Under the pieces are notes generated by a model. The model saw only the letters and a program-made list of their open reading frames with translations, had not been told where the DNA came from and ran no database searches. From Bacteroidota bacterium (GTDB lineage Bacteria > Bacteroidota > Bacteroidia > M30B66), in the NCBI GenBank assembly GCA_027483445.1, contig JAIXUS010000032.1, positions 1-50,142 of the forward strand: a stretch of DNA of 50,142 bases, read 5' to 3'. The position numbers and the translations under genes were made by a program. This document shows positions 1 through 7,001 of the stretch, piece after piece (within the stretch, counting starts at the first letter, position 1; the number at the start of each line of letters is the position of its first letter).

Positions 1-216
1 TCCGCGTAGGGTTTCACCCGAAACTGCCGTGATTGAGATTGGAACCTTCTGTTCAGATTCGGCGCGACGGGTCGCGGTTACGATGATGGTTTCTGTTTCA
101 TCCGCCGGTGCGGCTGCCGTCTGCTCTGTGCCGCCGGATTGGGCCAAGGCATAAGTTGAAAATCCCCAAGATGCACACAATGCAACCAATGCCGTTGTAG
201 AACCAAGCCGCTTCAT
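1..216 (-). CDS. TonB-dependent receptor, N-terminal fragment (cut by window edge)
   Basis: This is the first 72 codons of an outer-membrane TonB-dependent receptor that continues off the left edge. The start at 216 follows a GGGAGGA ribosome site. Residues 1-26 form a signal peptide (basic MKR, hydrophobic core, ALAQ cleavage region). A short Ala/Pro/Glu linker and a TonB-box-like ETIIVTATRR follow, then the start of the plug (VPISITAVSGE). That order is typical of receptors importing siderophores, sugars or other large nutrients, and the substrate cannot be told. The gntR gene lies immediately upstream on the same strand, and a perfect 32-base palindrome sits between them, so the receptor is probably controlled by that regulator. 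It lies outside the tRNA-bounded island. Confidence 0.85.
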   Translation of the reverse strand, partial: MKRLGSTTALVALCASWGFSTYALAQSGGTEQTAAAPADETETIIVTATRRAESEQKVPISITAVSGETLRG

Positions 217-271
217 CTAGTCCTCCCATCGCGAGTCCATGTGGCCAAGGCCAAAGTTTCGTCGTTTTTCC

Positions 272-303
272 AAATTGTCGTCAATTTAAATTGACGACAA
301 TTT
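272..303. promoter_or_regulatory. Perfect 32-bp palindrome, probable GntR operator
   Basis: The 16-base arms (272-287 and 288-303) are exact reverse complements with no spacer. Each arm contains a 12-mer of the form ATTG-NCGN-CAAT (ATTGTCGTCAAT and ATTGACGACAAT), so the palindrome can be read as two adjacent GntR-type sites. It lies between the gntR stop and the receptor start, in the receptor promoter. A third 12-mer of the same form lies upstream of gntR itself at 1106-1117. A terminator is less likely, because the arms are AT-rich and no T-run follows. Confidence 0.7.
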
Positions 304-312
304 CTATCGATG

Positions 313-1047
313 TCAATCCGCGCGCGAACTTGGCAGGGAGGCAAGCATTGAAGCCGTCGACAATGCGCTAACTTTTTCCAAAATTGCCTTACGAATAAAC
401 GCCACCGATGCGCGAGCTAAGATTTCGGAGGCGTGTGCATCGCCGGCACGAAGCGACACCAGCAATGCCCGTAAAATCCCCACGGACTGCTCAAAATAAT
501 CGATGCTTTCCGCCATAAGCAGCTTGTTTTGCCAAAGTGCCAAACGGCCGATCTCTACCAACAAATTATAGCCAGCACGGGAGGGGCCGCGCTTGGCGAT
601 AAATCGACCAAAGTTGAACGCAGCATCAATCGCCGCTTCCCTCGACCCCCCTTGGGCTACCTTAAATGCTGGGGCAAGAATTGCCTCTAAAGTATCGCAG
701 TCTTCAGGGGTTAGGTAGGTCGCCCCTTGACGGGCGGTGACGCCGTAAACCACCTCCAGCAAATCAAAAATATGGTGGGTCTCCGCAACACTCAACTCAA
801 TCACTTGGGCACCGCGCCAAGGGCGCACCAGCACAAAACCAAACCGTGCAACTTGGCGCAAAGCCTCGCGCACAGGGGAGCGCGAAACGCCAAACCGGTC
901 GGCAACTTCTTGTTCCCGGATCCACTCGCCTGGGCGGTATCGTCGGTTAAGAATTTCGACGAGTAGAGTTTCGGCAATCAAGGTGTCTAGCGGAAGGTTG
1001 CGTTGCTTAGCCCGTTCCAGTAACGATTCGTGTTGGTTCTGTGTCAT
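313..1047 (-). CDS. GntR-family transcriptional regulator (FadR/FCD type)
   Basis: 244 aa. The N-terminal winged helix-turn-helix (about residues 25-90) carries the GntR signature: YRPGEWIREQEVADRFGVSR, then SPVREALRQ and a G-V-R wing. The helical C-terminal half, after TPED, fits the FCD-type ligand-binding domain that senses small organic acids. It is probably a ligand-responsive repressor of the receptor gene that follows on the same strand. An ATTG-N4-CAAT motif upstream of its start suggests it also regulates itself. The effector is unknown. Confidence 0.85.
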   Translation of the reverse strand: MTQNQHESLLERAKQRNLPLDTLIAETLLVEILNRRYRPGEWIREQEVADRFGVSRSPVREALRQVARFGFVLVRPWRGAQVIELSVAETHHIFDLLEVVYGVTARQGATYLTPEDCDTLEAILAPAFKVAQGGSREAAIDAAFNFGRFIAKRGPSRAGYNLLVEIGRLALWQNKLLMAESIDYFEQSVGILRALLVSLRAGDAHASEILARASVAFIRKAILEKVSALSTASMLASLPSSRAD

Positions 1048-1105
1048 GTTATTTGGATCTCTTGCAGCCTAAGCATCAGATTAAGTCAGCCTAACAGATC
1101 GGATA

Positions 1106-1117
1106 ATTGCCGACAAT
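1106..1117. promoter_or_regulatory. Probable autoregulatory operator of the GntR regulator
   Basis: ATTGCCGACAAT, 59 bases upstream of the gntR start. It differs by one base from one half of the 272-303 palindrome (ATTGACGACAAT). Two related motifs flanking one regulator gene are a typical sign of autoregulation plus target control. Confidence 0.55.
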
Positions 1118-1609
1118 ATAGATACCTGGCATCACCTTCGTTGGGAATATCACCCAAAAGGCGCAGCATATAATCAAGTTGGAGTAATTTGGCCAATGCC
1201 AAAAGCGGGGACACAGTCCCCGCGGAGGGTAATGGCTTGGGTCTCCGCAATTGGCCGCACATTAGTGACGTCGTGCGGCCATGGACTGGGAGGCCGTGAT
1301 TTTTAGGTTTCTAAACCAATTGCGAAATCTCGAAGAAGTACCCTGCCATCTTTTGAGTCCGGTATCGATAGGACGCACAATGGGTTGGCGGTAATCGAAC
1401 CCGACTACCAACCCTAAGGTCTGCATCAACGCGTTGGTCTTCTTTTCGCATAAAATCATGCCGGCAAAAAATTGCCTATGAACCCCAATTCTTGGAATTG
1501 CCTAAATTCCTAGATTCAGACCTGCCCAAGGATGCGGTGGTCACAATTTTGGTTACAATAACCACATGCCCAAGTCAGGAGTTACTTTTAGCATTGAGTT
1601 CATTGGAAA
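1118..1609. other. Intergenic stretch with two perfect hairpins, no convincing gene
   Basis: I see no supported coding region. Two inverted repeats stand out. One at 1205-1223 has an 8-bp GC-rich stem (GCGGGGAC/GTCCCCGC) and a 3-base loop. The other at 1253-1280 has GGCCGCAC/GTGCGGCC with a 12-base loop. Neither has a T-run on either strand. A 65-codon minus-strand frame at 1262-1459 has no recognisable domain or ribosome site and is not called. Confidence 0.4.
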
Positions 1610-1657
1610 AAATGGTGGAGCCAAGGGGAGTCGCACCTCTGACCTCTTGAATGCCAT
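1610..1657. repeat. attL-like direct repeat of the tRNA-Ala 3' end
   Basis: 48 bases matching 49241-49288 in the same orientation at 46 of 48 positions. The copy covers the CCA end, acceptor 3' strand, T-arm and part of the anticodon arm of the tRNA-Ala(GGC) gene. The rest of the tRNA is missing here, so this is the displaced 3' fragment left by site-specific integration. The integrase gene starts 193 bases inside it. The two mismatches suggest an old integration. Confidence 0.8.
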
Positions 1658-1799
1658 CAGGAGGTCAAGCGTTTTCCGGATTTTTCCGACTTTTGCATAA
1701 TTATATGATTTATTTGTTTTTTATTGAAATTTGACACGTCGTCATTTTCCTGAAAATACCCTCAAATTCCCTCCCGTTGGTATCGGGGTGGTATCGGCG

Positions 1800-1829
1800 T
1801 GACCTCTTAAACAATTGCATAAGAGGTCA
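1800..1829. promoter_or_regulatory. Inverted repeat upstream of integrase (possible Int arm site or operator)
   Basis: Ten-base perfect arms (TGACCTCTTA/TAAGAGGTCA) with a 10-base spacer end 20 bases before the integrase start. The arm sequence TGACCTCTT also occurs inside the attL repeat (1640-1648) and at 28070-28078. That recurrence is what arm-type binding sites of a tyrosine integrase would look like. An operator controlling int is the alternative. A TTGACA-like element lies at 1731-1736. Confidence 0.45.
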
Positions 1830-1849
1830 AGAGAGGTTAAAAATAGCAC

Positions 1850-3103
1850 ATGCAAGATCGGGTAAAACTGACAAAACGATACATCGATGCGCAGACACCG
1901 GACCCAGAGAAAGAGCGCTGGATCTGGGATAGCGAAGTGCGTGGATTGTTCTTGCGCATCTATCAAAGTGGCGAAAAGCGCTTTGCTTTGAAGTTCAGAG
2001 TTGGCCGTCAGCAAAAGGTCTTCACGATTGGGACTGTGGGTTCTCCATGGACCATCGAGACAGCCCGCGAACATGCCAAGGAGCAATTGCGCGACGCCTC
2101 TCTTGGTGTGGATCCGCAGAAGCGCAAGGCCGCGGCACGGGCTGAGCTCACGGTGTCCGAGCTCATCGATCGCTACTTGAAGGAAGGGCCAGCCGATAAG
2201 CCAAACAAACGTGCTGCGACCTGGGAGCAGGATCGATCAAGCCTGCACTCCCACATTCGGCCTCTGCTGGGTAGTCGCATTGCTGCTCACCTGAAACCGT
2301 CTGATCTTGCAAAAGCGCAAAGTGAAATCGCCGCCGGGAAAACCGCTGTCTCGGCGCTTAGTGGCAAGAAGCGTGGGCGGCTCAACATAACGGGTGGCAA
2401 GACGACCGCATCACGCTGCACAATCATTTTTCAAGCGATGATGGCTTGGGCTGTTAGCCGGAAGATTTTGGTTGCCCATCCCACATTGGGTGTGGTGCGC
2501 TATAAGATCGAAAAGCGCGAGCGCTTCATCAGCGTTGATGAAGTCCAAAAGATATTTGAAGCCACGGAACGTCTTGAGAAGCGCGGCGAGGTCCGATCTG
2601 AATTCGGCCTCATCATTCGATTATTGATCCTTACCGGTGCGCGTCGAGGCGAGATCCAAGGCCTCCAGTGGCGCGAAGTGGATTTGGCTCGGCGTTCAAT
2701 TGTTCTGCCCGATGCCAGATCAAAGACTGGTGCGCGCCGAATTCCACTATCCGATGCCGCTATTGAAGTGCTGGAGGGGATCAAACGCAAGGGCGACTAT
2801 GTCTTCCCGGCCAATCGCGTCAATGCGGCTTCCGGCCATACCGTAGGCCTACCCCGCGCCTGGCGCGCAATTCGCGATGAGGCAGGTCTAGATGATCTTA
2901 GGATCCACGACCTACGTCATTCCTTTGCGTCATTTGCTGCTGAGGCAGGGGCCAGTCTGCAGCTTATTGGGAAGGCCCTCGGTCATACCCAAATGCGGAC
3001 TACCGAACGCTATGCGCATCTGCGGGATGCTCCCTTACATGCATTGGTCAATGAGATTGGGGAACGAGTGAAGGCGGCGAAGAGGGTGCCGTCAGTCGAG
3101 TAA
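1850..3103 (+). CDS. int: P4-type tyrosine integrase
   Basis: 417 aa, about the usual length for the DUF4102-containing integrases that insert islands into tRNA genes. Residues 1-90 form the arm-binding DUF4102 domain (LTKRYIDA..PDPEKERWIWD..VRGLFLRI). A core-binding domain follows at about 100-230, then the catalytic domain. All catalytic residues are visible: Arg near 265 in TGARRGEI, His-x-x-Arg near 353 in HDLRHSFAS, His near 378 in LGHTQMRTT and Tyr near 388 in ERYAHL. It should be active. It lies just inside the attL copy and reads into the island. The intact tRNA is at the opposite end, which is less usual. Confidence 0.93.
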   Translation: MQDRVKLTKRYIDAQTPDPEKERWIWDSEVRGLFLRIYQSGEKRFALKFRVGRQQKVFTIGTVGSPWTIETAREHAKEQLRDASLGVDPQKRKAAARAELTVSELIDRYLKEGPADKPNKRAATWEQDRSSLHSHIRPLLGSRIAAHLKPSDLAKAQSEIAAGKTAVSALSGKKRGRLNITGGKTTASRCTIIFQAMMAWAVSRKILVAHPTLGVVRYKIEKRERFISVDEVQKIFEATERLEKRGEVRSEFGLIIRLLILTGARRGEIQGLQWREVDLARRSIVLPDARSKTGARRIPLSDAAIEVLEGIKRKGDYVFPANRVNAASGHTVGLPRAWRAIRDEAGLDDLRIHDLRHSFASFAAEAGASLQLIGKALGHTQMRTTERYAHLRDAPLHALVNEIGERVKAAKRVPSVE

Positions 3104-3124
3104 GTTCCTTGCGCTGAGTGCTTG

Positions 3125-3183
3125 GTCCGCTTTACGCCAAGGGTTGCGGTCTATGGCAACTTTGGTGAAGCTCCAAAGCGGAC
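3125..3183. terminator. Long imperfect hairpin between convergent int and the phosphatase operon
   Basis: Outer arms GTCCGCTTT (3125-3133) and AAAGCGGAC (3175-3183) are perfect. An inner CCAAGGGTTGC/GGCAACTTTGG pairing nests inside. It sits between two convergent gene ends and could serve both as a bidirectional terminator. There is no clear T-run, so this is an inference from position and structure. Confidence 0.45.
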
Positions 3184-3258
3184 ATTGCCCGCGTCGGAAT
3201 AGTATTGTCGGGGGGGCCGTAGTTTTAGTTTGGGCTAATTGAATAACACAAAGCCGAT

Positions 3259-5013
3259 TCAGTGCCACAAACTGAATGCCGCTGGCACAAATCCATTCTC
3301 GGTCTTTTGCTCAAAGGTCAATGATAGTTGAGCGCCCATTGTGTCTTGAAAATATCCAAGCCTAATCGGGTGTGGGCCCGCTTTCAACCCGACAAGGCCT
3401 GAACGGGTGCGGGAGGCATGTGAACCATCATTATCGACGATTAGTGCCTCATTCAAAAAAACGACTGCGCCATCGTCAGACGTAGCGCTCACGCGATAGA
3501 GACCGTCGCTCTTGATCTCAACAAAACCCTCAAACCAAATCCCATAATGGTTCTTCCGACGTGCTAAGCGAGCTACATCAAAGTCTTGACTAGTACCCGT
3601 CTGCACTACTCGAGGTGTGGCGGCTCTAAAATCTGGCATGCGTTGGAATTCGCCCTCGAAATAGCGATAGCGCAGGCCGCTGGCTGTGCGATTGACTTGC
3701 GCGGCGGGGTTTAACACCACAGGCGAATATGAAGCTGCAAAGTCCCGACTTCTTTTGAAGCCGGTTGAATCAAAATAAGCTGCTTTGACTTGAGTTGCAG
3801 CCCTGATCGAAAAAGGCTCACTGTAAAGTTGGGAATTGTGATTTGGGTCTGTGCCGTCTAACGTGTAACGAATTTGAAGCTGGGGCATCCGCGTCGCGAT
3901 TTTGATCTTTTGTTCGCCTAAGAAAAATCGTTCAGCGGGAAAATCCATCGACAATGTCAATGCATCAAAATTAACACGATAAGTGAACTCGGTGTTACCC
4001 GTCTGTGTGTCAACAGTACGATAAACTAGGTGCGCTTTGTTGATCCGATCATCTGACCATTGAACATCAATTAGGCCCATGCTGTGAACCGAAATCGCCG
4101 CCGGGCTGTCGCGATACGAATTGAACTCAGGCTCTTCGGTTTGGTTTAGCCCAGCAAATTGAAGCTCGATCGCATCAAAATCAAGCGCACCGGTTTTTCT
4201 AGCAACCTCGCCATAGTGCTGATCCCCCGTAATGAACACGAGGCGCTCGCTTTTGGCCTGGCGTATAGACCGCATCAATCGGTCAAATGATTTTGGATAT
4301 TGATCCCAAGTTTCAGAGCCACTTTCGCGGTCAAGGAATATTTGGGAGCCGCTGACCAGTAAGGTTAGGTCAGCTCTTACTTCTAGAGCACCTTCTAGCC
4401 ATTGCCATTGGCGCTCTCCCAATATGTCGCCTTTTCCATCGGGTTTATCGCGATGAGTGCGGACATCAAGCATAATGACGTGAAGGCGCTGTCCGCCATG
4501 CTCATAAATGCGGTCGTGATAGATGCCGTCATTTGGATGGGGTAGCTGGCCTTGCAAGCCCCAAAATTGCGTAAACAGCCGCGTACTTTCCGCCTTCAGT
4601 GGATATTCAGCGCCAGCATTATTGTCGCCGTAATCATGATCATCCCAGGTTGCAATGTGCTGCCCCATCGCGCGCAATTGCGAAAAGCCCGGCAAGCGCG
4701 CCAGAGCTTCATACCCTTGAGCGATCAGCTCAGGTTTATCTTGAGTATCCACATAGATGTTGTCGCCAACCCAGATCGAGAGGTCAGGACGCGCATCCAC
4801 ATAGGACTGCAACGCCGGGACAGGTTGGTATTGCCGGATACACCCCAAGAGAGCGATGCGGCGGATTGGTTCGTTCAGTTGAATGACTATCGGGCTTGAG
4901 TAAGCAGGACTTCTGTGCGGACTGCTCGCCAGCGATCGGTCTTGCGAAGTGGCGCTCGTCCCCAAGGACACAATAAGTGCCGTTGCCATCCAAACAATCA
5001 GTTTAAGGCGCAT
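3259..5013 (-). CDS. Exported PhoD-like metallophosphatase with chitobiase-C-like and PA14-like domains
   Basis: 584 aa with an N-terminal signal peptide (residues 1-24). The catalytic part, about 50-330, has PhoD-type metal-binding motifs: GDNIY at 83-87, WDDHDYG at 123-129 and FITGDQHYGE near 262. PhoD enzymes hydrolyse phosphate mono- and diesters outside the cytoplasm. A CHB_HEX_C-like segment (YTLDGTDPN...Y, about 375-430) follows. A C-terminal PA14-like domain (about 445-575, YFEGEFQRMPDF...DDGAVVFLN) is usually a glycan-binding module. The fusion suggests a polymer- or glycan-attached phosphoester. It is last in the minus-strand group after the PhnZ-like gene. Confident for fold, not for substrate. 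Confidence 0.85.
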   Translation of the reverse strand: MRLKLIVWMATALIVSLGTSATSQDRSLASSPHRSPAYSSPIVIQLNEPIRRIALLGCIRQYQPVPALQSYVDARPDLSIWVGDNIYVDTQDKPELIAQGYEALARLPGFSQLRAMGQHIATWDDHDYGDNNAGAEYPLKAESTRLFTQFWGLQGQLPHPNDGIYHDRIYEHGGQRLHVIMLDVRTHRDKPDGKGDILGERQWQWLEGALEVRADLTLLVSGSQIFLDRESGSETWDQYPKSFDRLMRSIRQAKSERLVFITGDQHYGEVARKTGALDFDAIELQFAGLNQTEEPEFNSYRDSPAAISVHSMGLIDVQWSDDRINKAHLVYRTVDTQTGNTEFTYRVNFDALTLSMDFPAERFFLGEQKIKIATRMPQLQIRYTLDGTDPNHNSQLYSEPFSIRAATQVKAAYFDSTGFKRSRDFAASYSPVVLNPAAQVNRTASGLRYRYFEGEFQRMPDFRAATPRVVQTGTSQDFDVARLARRKNHYGIWFEGFVEIKSDGLYRVSATSDDGAVVFLNEALIVDNDGSHASRTRSGLVGLKAGPHPIRLGYFQDTMGAQLSLTFEQKTENGFVPAAFSLWH

Positions 5014-5133
5014 CGTCGTTGCTCCGCTAATTCTAGAAGGGAGCTGCCATTTAACAAAAGCAGACCTACGAGTTTAGCCACTTGATTTATGTGAAATTTA
5101 TATAGATTCAAGTTTCCAAAAAGGAGACAGAAC

Positions 5134-5706
5134 CTAGCCCTTGGCGAGTGCTGCAGTGAGGTGGCGATCAAGAATATCTTCGAGTGTAGGTGTGATTGCC
5201 GTGGGGTCTTTGGCAGTTTCGTCAATCTGCCGCAAAGAAATCGCTTCTTGTGCGAAAGGTGTCCTCAAGAATTCTTCTTGTTCATTCAGGCTCAACGGTC
5301 CACCTTGCAAGGCCAAGCTTATTACAGAGTCACGGGCAAGGCTGGCTTCATAGACTGGATCAACCGAACAGAGATAACGTTTGGCCTGGACATGTAGGCG
5401 GATCGGTTCACTAACGGCTTGACCAAAATGCTGTTGAACCCAATTTGCACCGAGCTCTTCATGTCGATCATCAACACCGACCTCGGCTGGAGCCTCGCCC
5501 AAGGAATGAACCATATGTCCAACATCGTGCAGCAGACACGCGATCACCATTGAAGAGGGTAACCCTTTGGCCTCGGCTAAAGCTGCCGCTTGCAGGGCAT
5601 GCTGGAGTTGATTGATGTTGTGCAAGCCATACGCTTTATTTGCCTTCATCCCATAAACCGCTAGAATTTCGTCTTTGATTCGGGGAATCGCTGTCTCAGC
5701 GGTCAT
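5134..5706 (-). CDS. PhnZ-like HD-domain oxygenase (phosphonate-degradation HDIG family)
   Basis: 190 aa, the usual length of PhnZ. PhnZ is a mixed-valence diiron oxygenase that cleaves the C-P bond of hydroxylated phosphonates, releasing phosphate. Residues aligning with the PhnZ metal ligands are all present: His36, His60-Asp61, His82, His105 and Asp162. Phosphonate-contact candidates His64, Lys109, Ser127 and Arg159 are also present. The LHVQAKRYL and LALQGGP blocks are typical of this family. Where PhnZ has Tyr24-x-x-Glu27 this protein has Tyr26-x-x-His29, so the residue that binds the substrate amine is changed. The start has an AAGGA site. LysR lies upstream and the PhoD-like gene downstream on the same strand. 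No PhnY hydroxylase gene is in the window. Confidence 0.85.
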   Translation of the reverse strand: MTAETAIPRIKDEILAVYGMKANKAYGLHNINQLQHALQAAALAEAKGLPSSMVIACLLHDVGHMVHSLGEAPAEVGVDDRHEELGANWVQQHFGQAVSEPIRLHVQAKRYLCSVDPVYEASLARDSVISLALQGGPLSLNEQEEFLRTPFAQEAISLRQIDETAKDPTAITPTLEDILDRHLTAALAKG

Positions 5707-5745
5707 TTGAATTCCTTATAAGAAAGTTTTGTTCATCCTCATTAT

Positions 5746-6687
5746 TTATATTACGTTACCCTTAGTGGCAAGTTCTATAAACGCCGAGACAGCTGGAATT
5801 TCCATGCTTTCTTTGAGCCCAACGAGAAAAACACCGGCTGTTTGTGAAAGATCTTCAACAAGAACTGCATGAAACCGGCTGTCTTCACCAATCTCGCCTT
5901 CTAGCACAAAGCCGAGACCTATTTGGTGGGCAACGGCCTCTTTTACGGCTTCGCGGCTTGCGACCTCGAGGACGGGTTGCCATGGCTCACCGGCCAAGCT
6001 GCATGCGGTTTCTGCCAAAGCGCGCGTGACGGAACCATTTTCCCTAGTAACAAATTTCTGGCCAACTAATTCCTTTAGCTTGATCGATTTTCTGTTCGAC
6101 CAGGCGTGATTTGCAGGTACCAAGACATTCAGTGCCTGCCGCGCGAGAAAACGGCAAGACAGATTTTCGTTTGGCTCCAAAAGAGACAGGATCACAATAT
6201 CGGCGCGACACTCGCTTACATCTTGGAGTAAAGATGCTGTATTGCCCGCCCGCGTTACAATCTGCACGCCTTGGTGAGCTTTCATAAAGGCACTTACGAG
6301 ACCCAATGCGATAGGCGGTGTGGAGAAGCCAACCACCAATCTACCACGCTGCAAATTATTAAACTCATCGGCCATTGCCTCAAAATCATCCATCCGACTG
6401 ATAACCAGCCGCGCGCGAACAAATAATTCTCGGCCCAATTCCGTCAAAAGCTGAGTTGTATTGCGCCGATTGATCAAACGCGATCCACACGCTGTCTCTA
6501 AGCTGCTGATTTGGTTCGATATGTTGGGTTGCGTCATACCCAATTCCGCTGCGGCTTTTGAAAAGCTGCCGGTCTCGATGACAGCAACAAAGGCGCGCAA
6601 GGCCCCAATGCTAATAGCACCATCTTTGCGAAACGCTTGAGGCGAGTTTTGTTGTGACAAGGTAGCTGGAGAATCAGACGGCTTCAT
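5746..6687 (-). CDS. LysR-family transcriptional regulator
   Basis: 313 aa. The N-terminal winged HTH (about residues 28-85) reads ALRAFVAVIETGSFSKAAAELGMTQPNISNQISSLE, a textbook LysR DNA-binding domain. The periplasmic-binding-protein-like sensor domain follows (GRLVVGFSTPP near 115). It precedes the PhnZ-like gene by 39 bases on the same strand, so it probably controls that gene and perhaps the whole organophosphorus locus, with a phosphonate or its breakdown product as effector. LysR regulators of phosphonate genes are known. The link here is by position only. Confidence 0.88.
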   Translation of the reverse strand: MKPSDSPATLSQQNSPQAFRKDGAISIGALRAFVAVIETGSFSKAAAELGMTQPNISNQISSLETACGSRLINRRNTTQLLTELGRELFVRARLVISRMDDFEAMADEFNNLQRGRLVVGFSTPPIALGLVSAFMKAHQGVQIVTRAGNTASLLQDVSECRADIVILSLLEPNENLSCRFLARQALNVLVPANHAWSNRKSIKLKELVGQKFVTRENGSVTRALAETACSLAGEPWQPVLEVASREAVKEAVAHQIGLGFVLEGEIGEDSRFHAVLVEDLSQTAGVFLVGLKESMEIPAVSAFIELATKGNVI

Positions 6688-6828
6688 CGGTCAAACAGTA
6701 AGCGCACCTTCCGCATTTGAAAACGGGCAGAGGTTTAGTTGATGCATCATTGGGGTTATAACTAGAGTCAGCTAATGCCCCTTCACATATCTAAGGCTCT
6801 CGATGCAATTTTAGTGCCGGAACAACGC

Positions 6829-6858
6829 CATCCCGCCACCGAAGGTTATTGCGGGATG
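6829..6858. repeat. Perfect 8-bp hairpin in intergenic region
   Basis: CATCCCGC and GCGGGATG arms with a 14-base loop, in the 314-base gap between the LysR gene and the end of the TonB receptor gene. A small CCAC/GTGG hairpin follows at 6864-6874. There is no T-run. This could be an RNA-stability or REP-like element. Confidence 0.4.
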
Positions 6859-6924
6859 ACCGTCCACTTCGTGGCCGATGAGTCTGGTAAATCGGGTGGG
6901 TTCGCCTCGAATAGGTGAATATTG

Positions 6925-6957
6925 CGCGCCCCAGCTTGTTAAGGAAGCAGGGGCGCG
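6925..6957 (-). terminator. GC-rich hairpin after the TonB receptor gene
   Basis: Arms CGCGCCCC (6925-6932) and GGGGCGCG (6950-6957) are perfect, and the stem extends by AGCTT/AAGC-like pairing inside. It lies 45 bases past the receptor stop on the minus strand. A run of T is missing, so it may be a factor-dependent terminator or 3' stabiliser. Confidence 0.5.
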
Positions 6958-7001
6958 TCAGATTTGCGATTGAGTGTTGCTATGGTGCCTGATGGCTTTC
7001 T

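Noticed and set aside
1262-1459. 65-codon minus-strand frame
   Set aside because: No recognisable domain, no ribosome site, and its 3' end overlaps one arm of a hairpin; likely chance.
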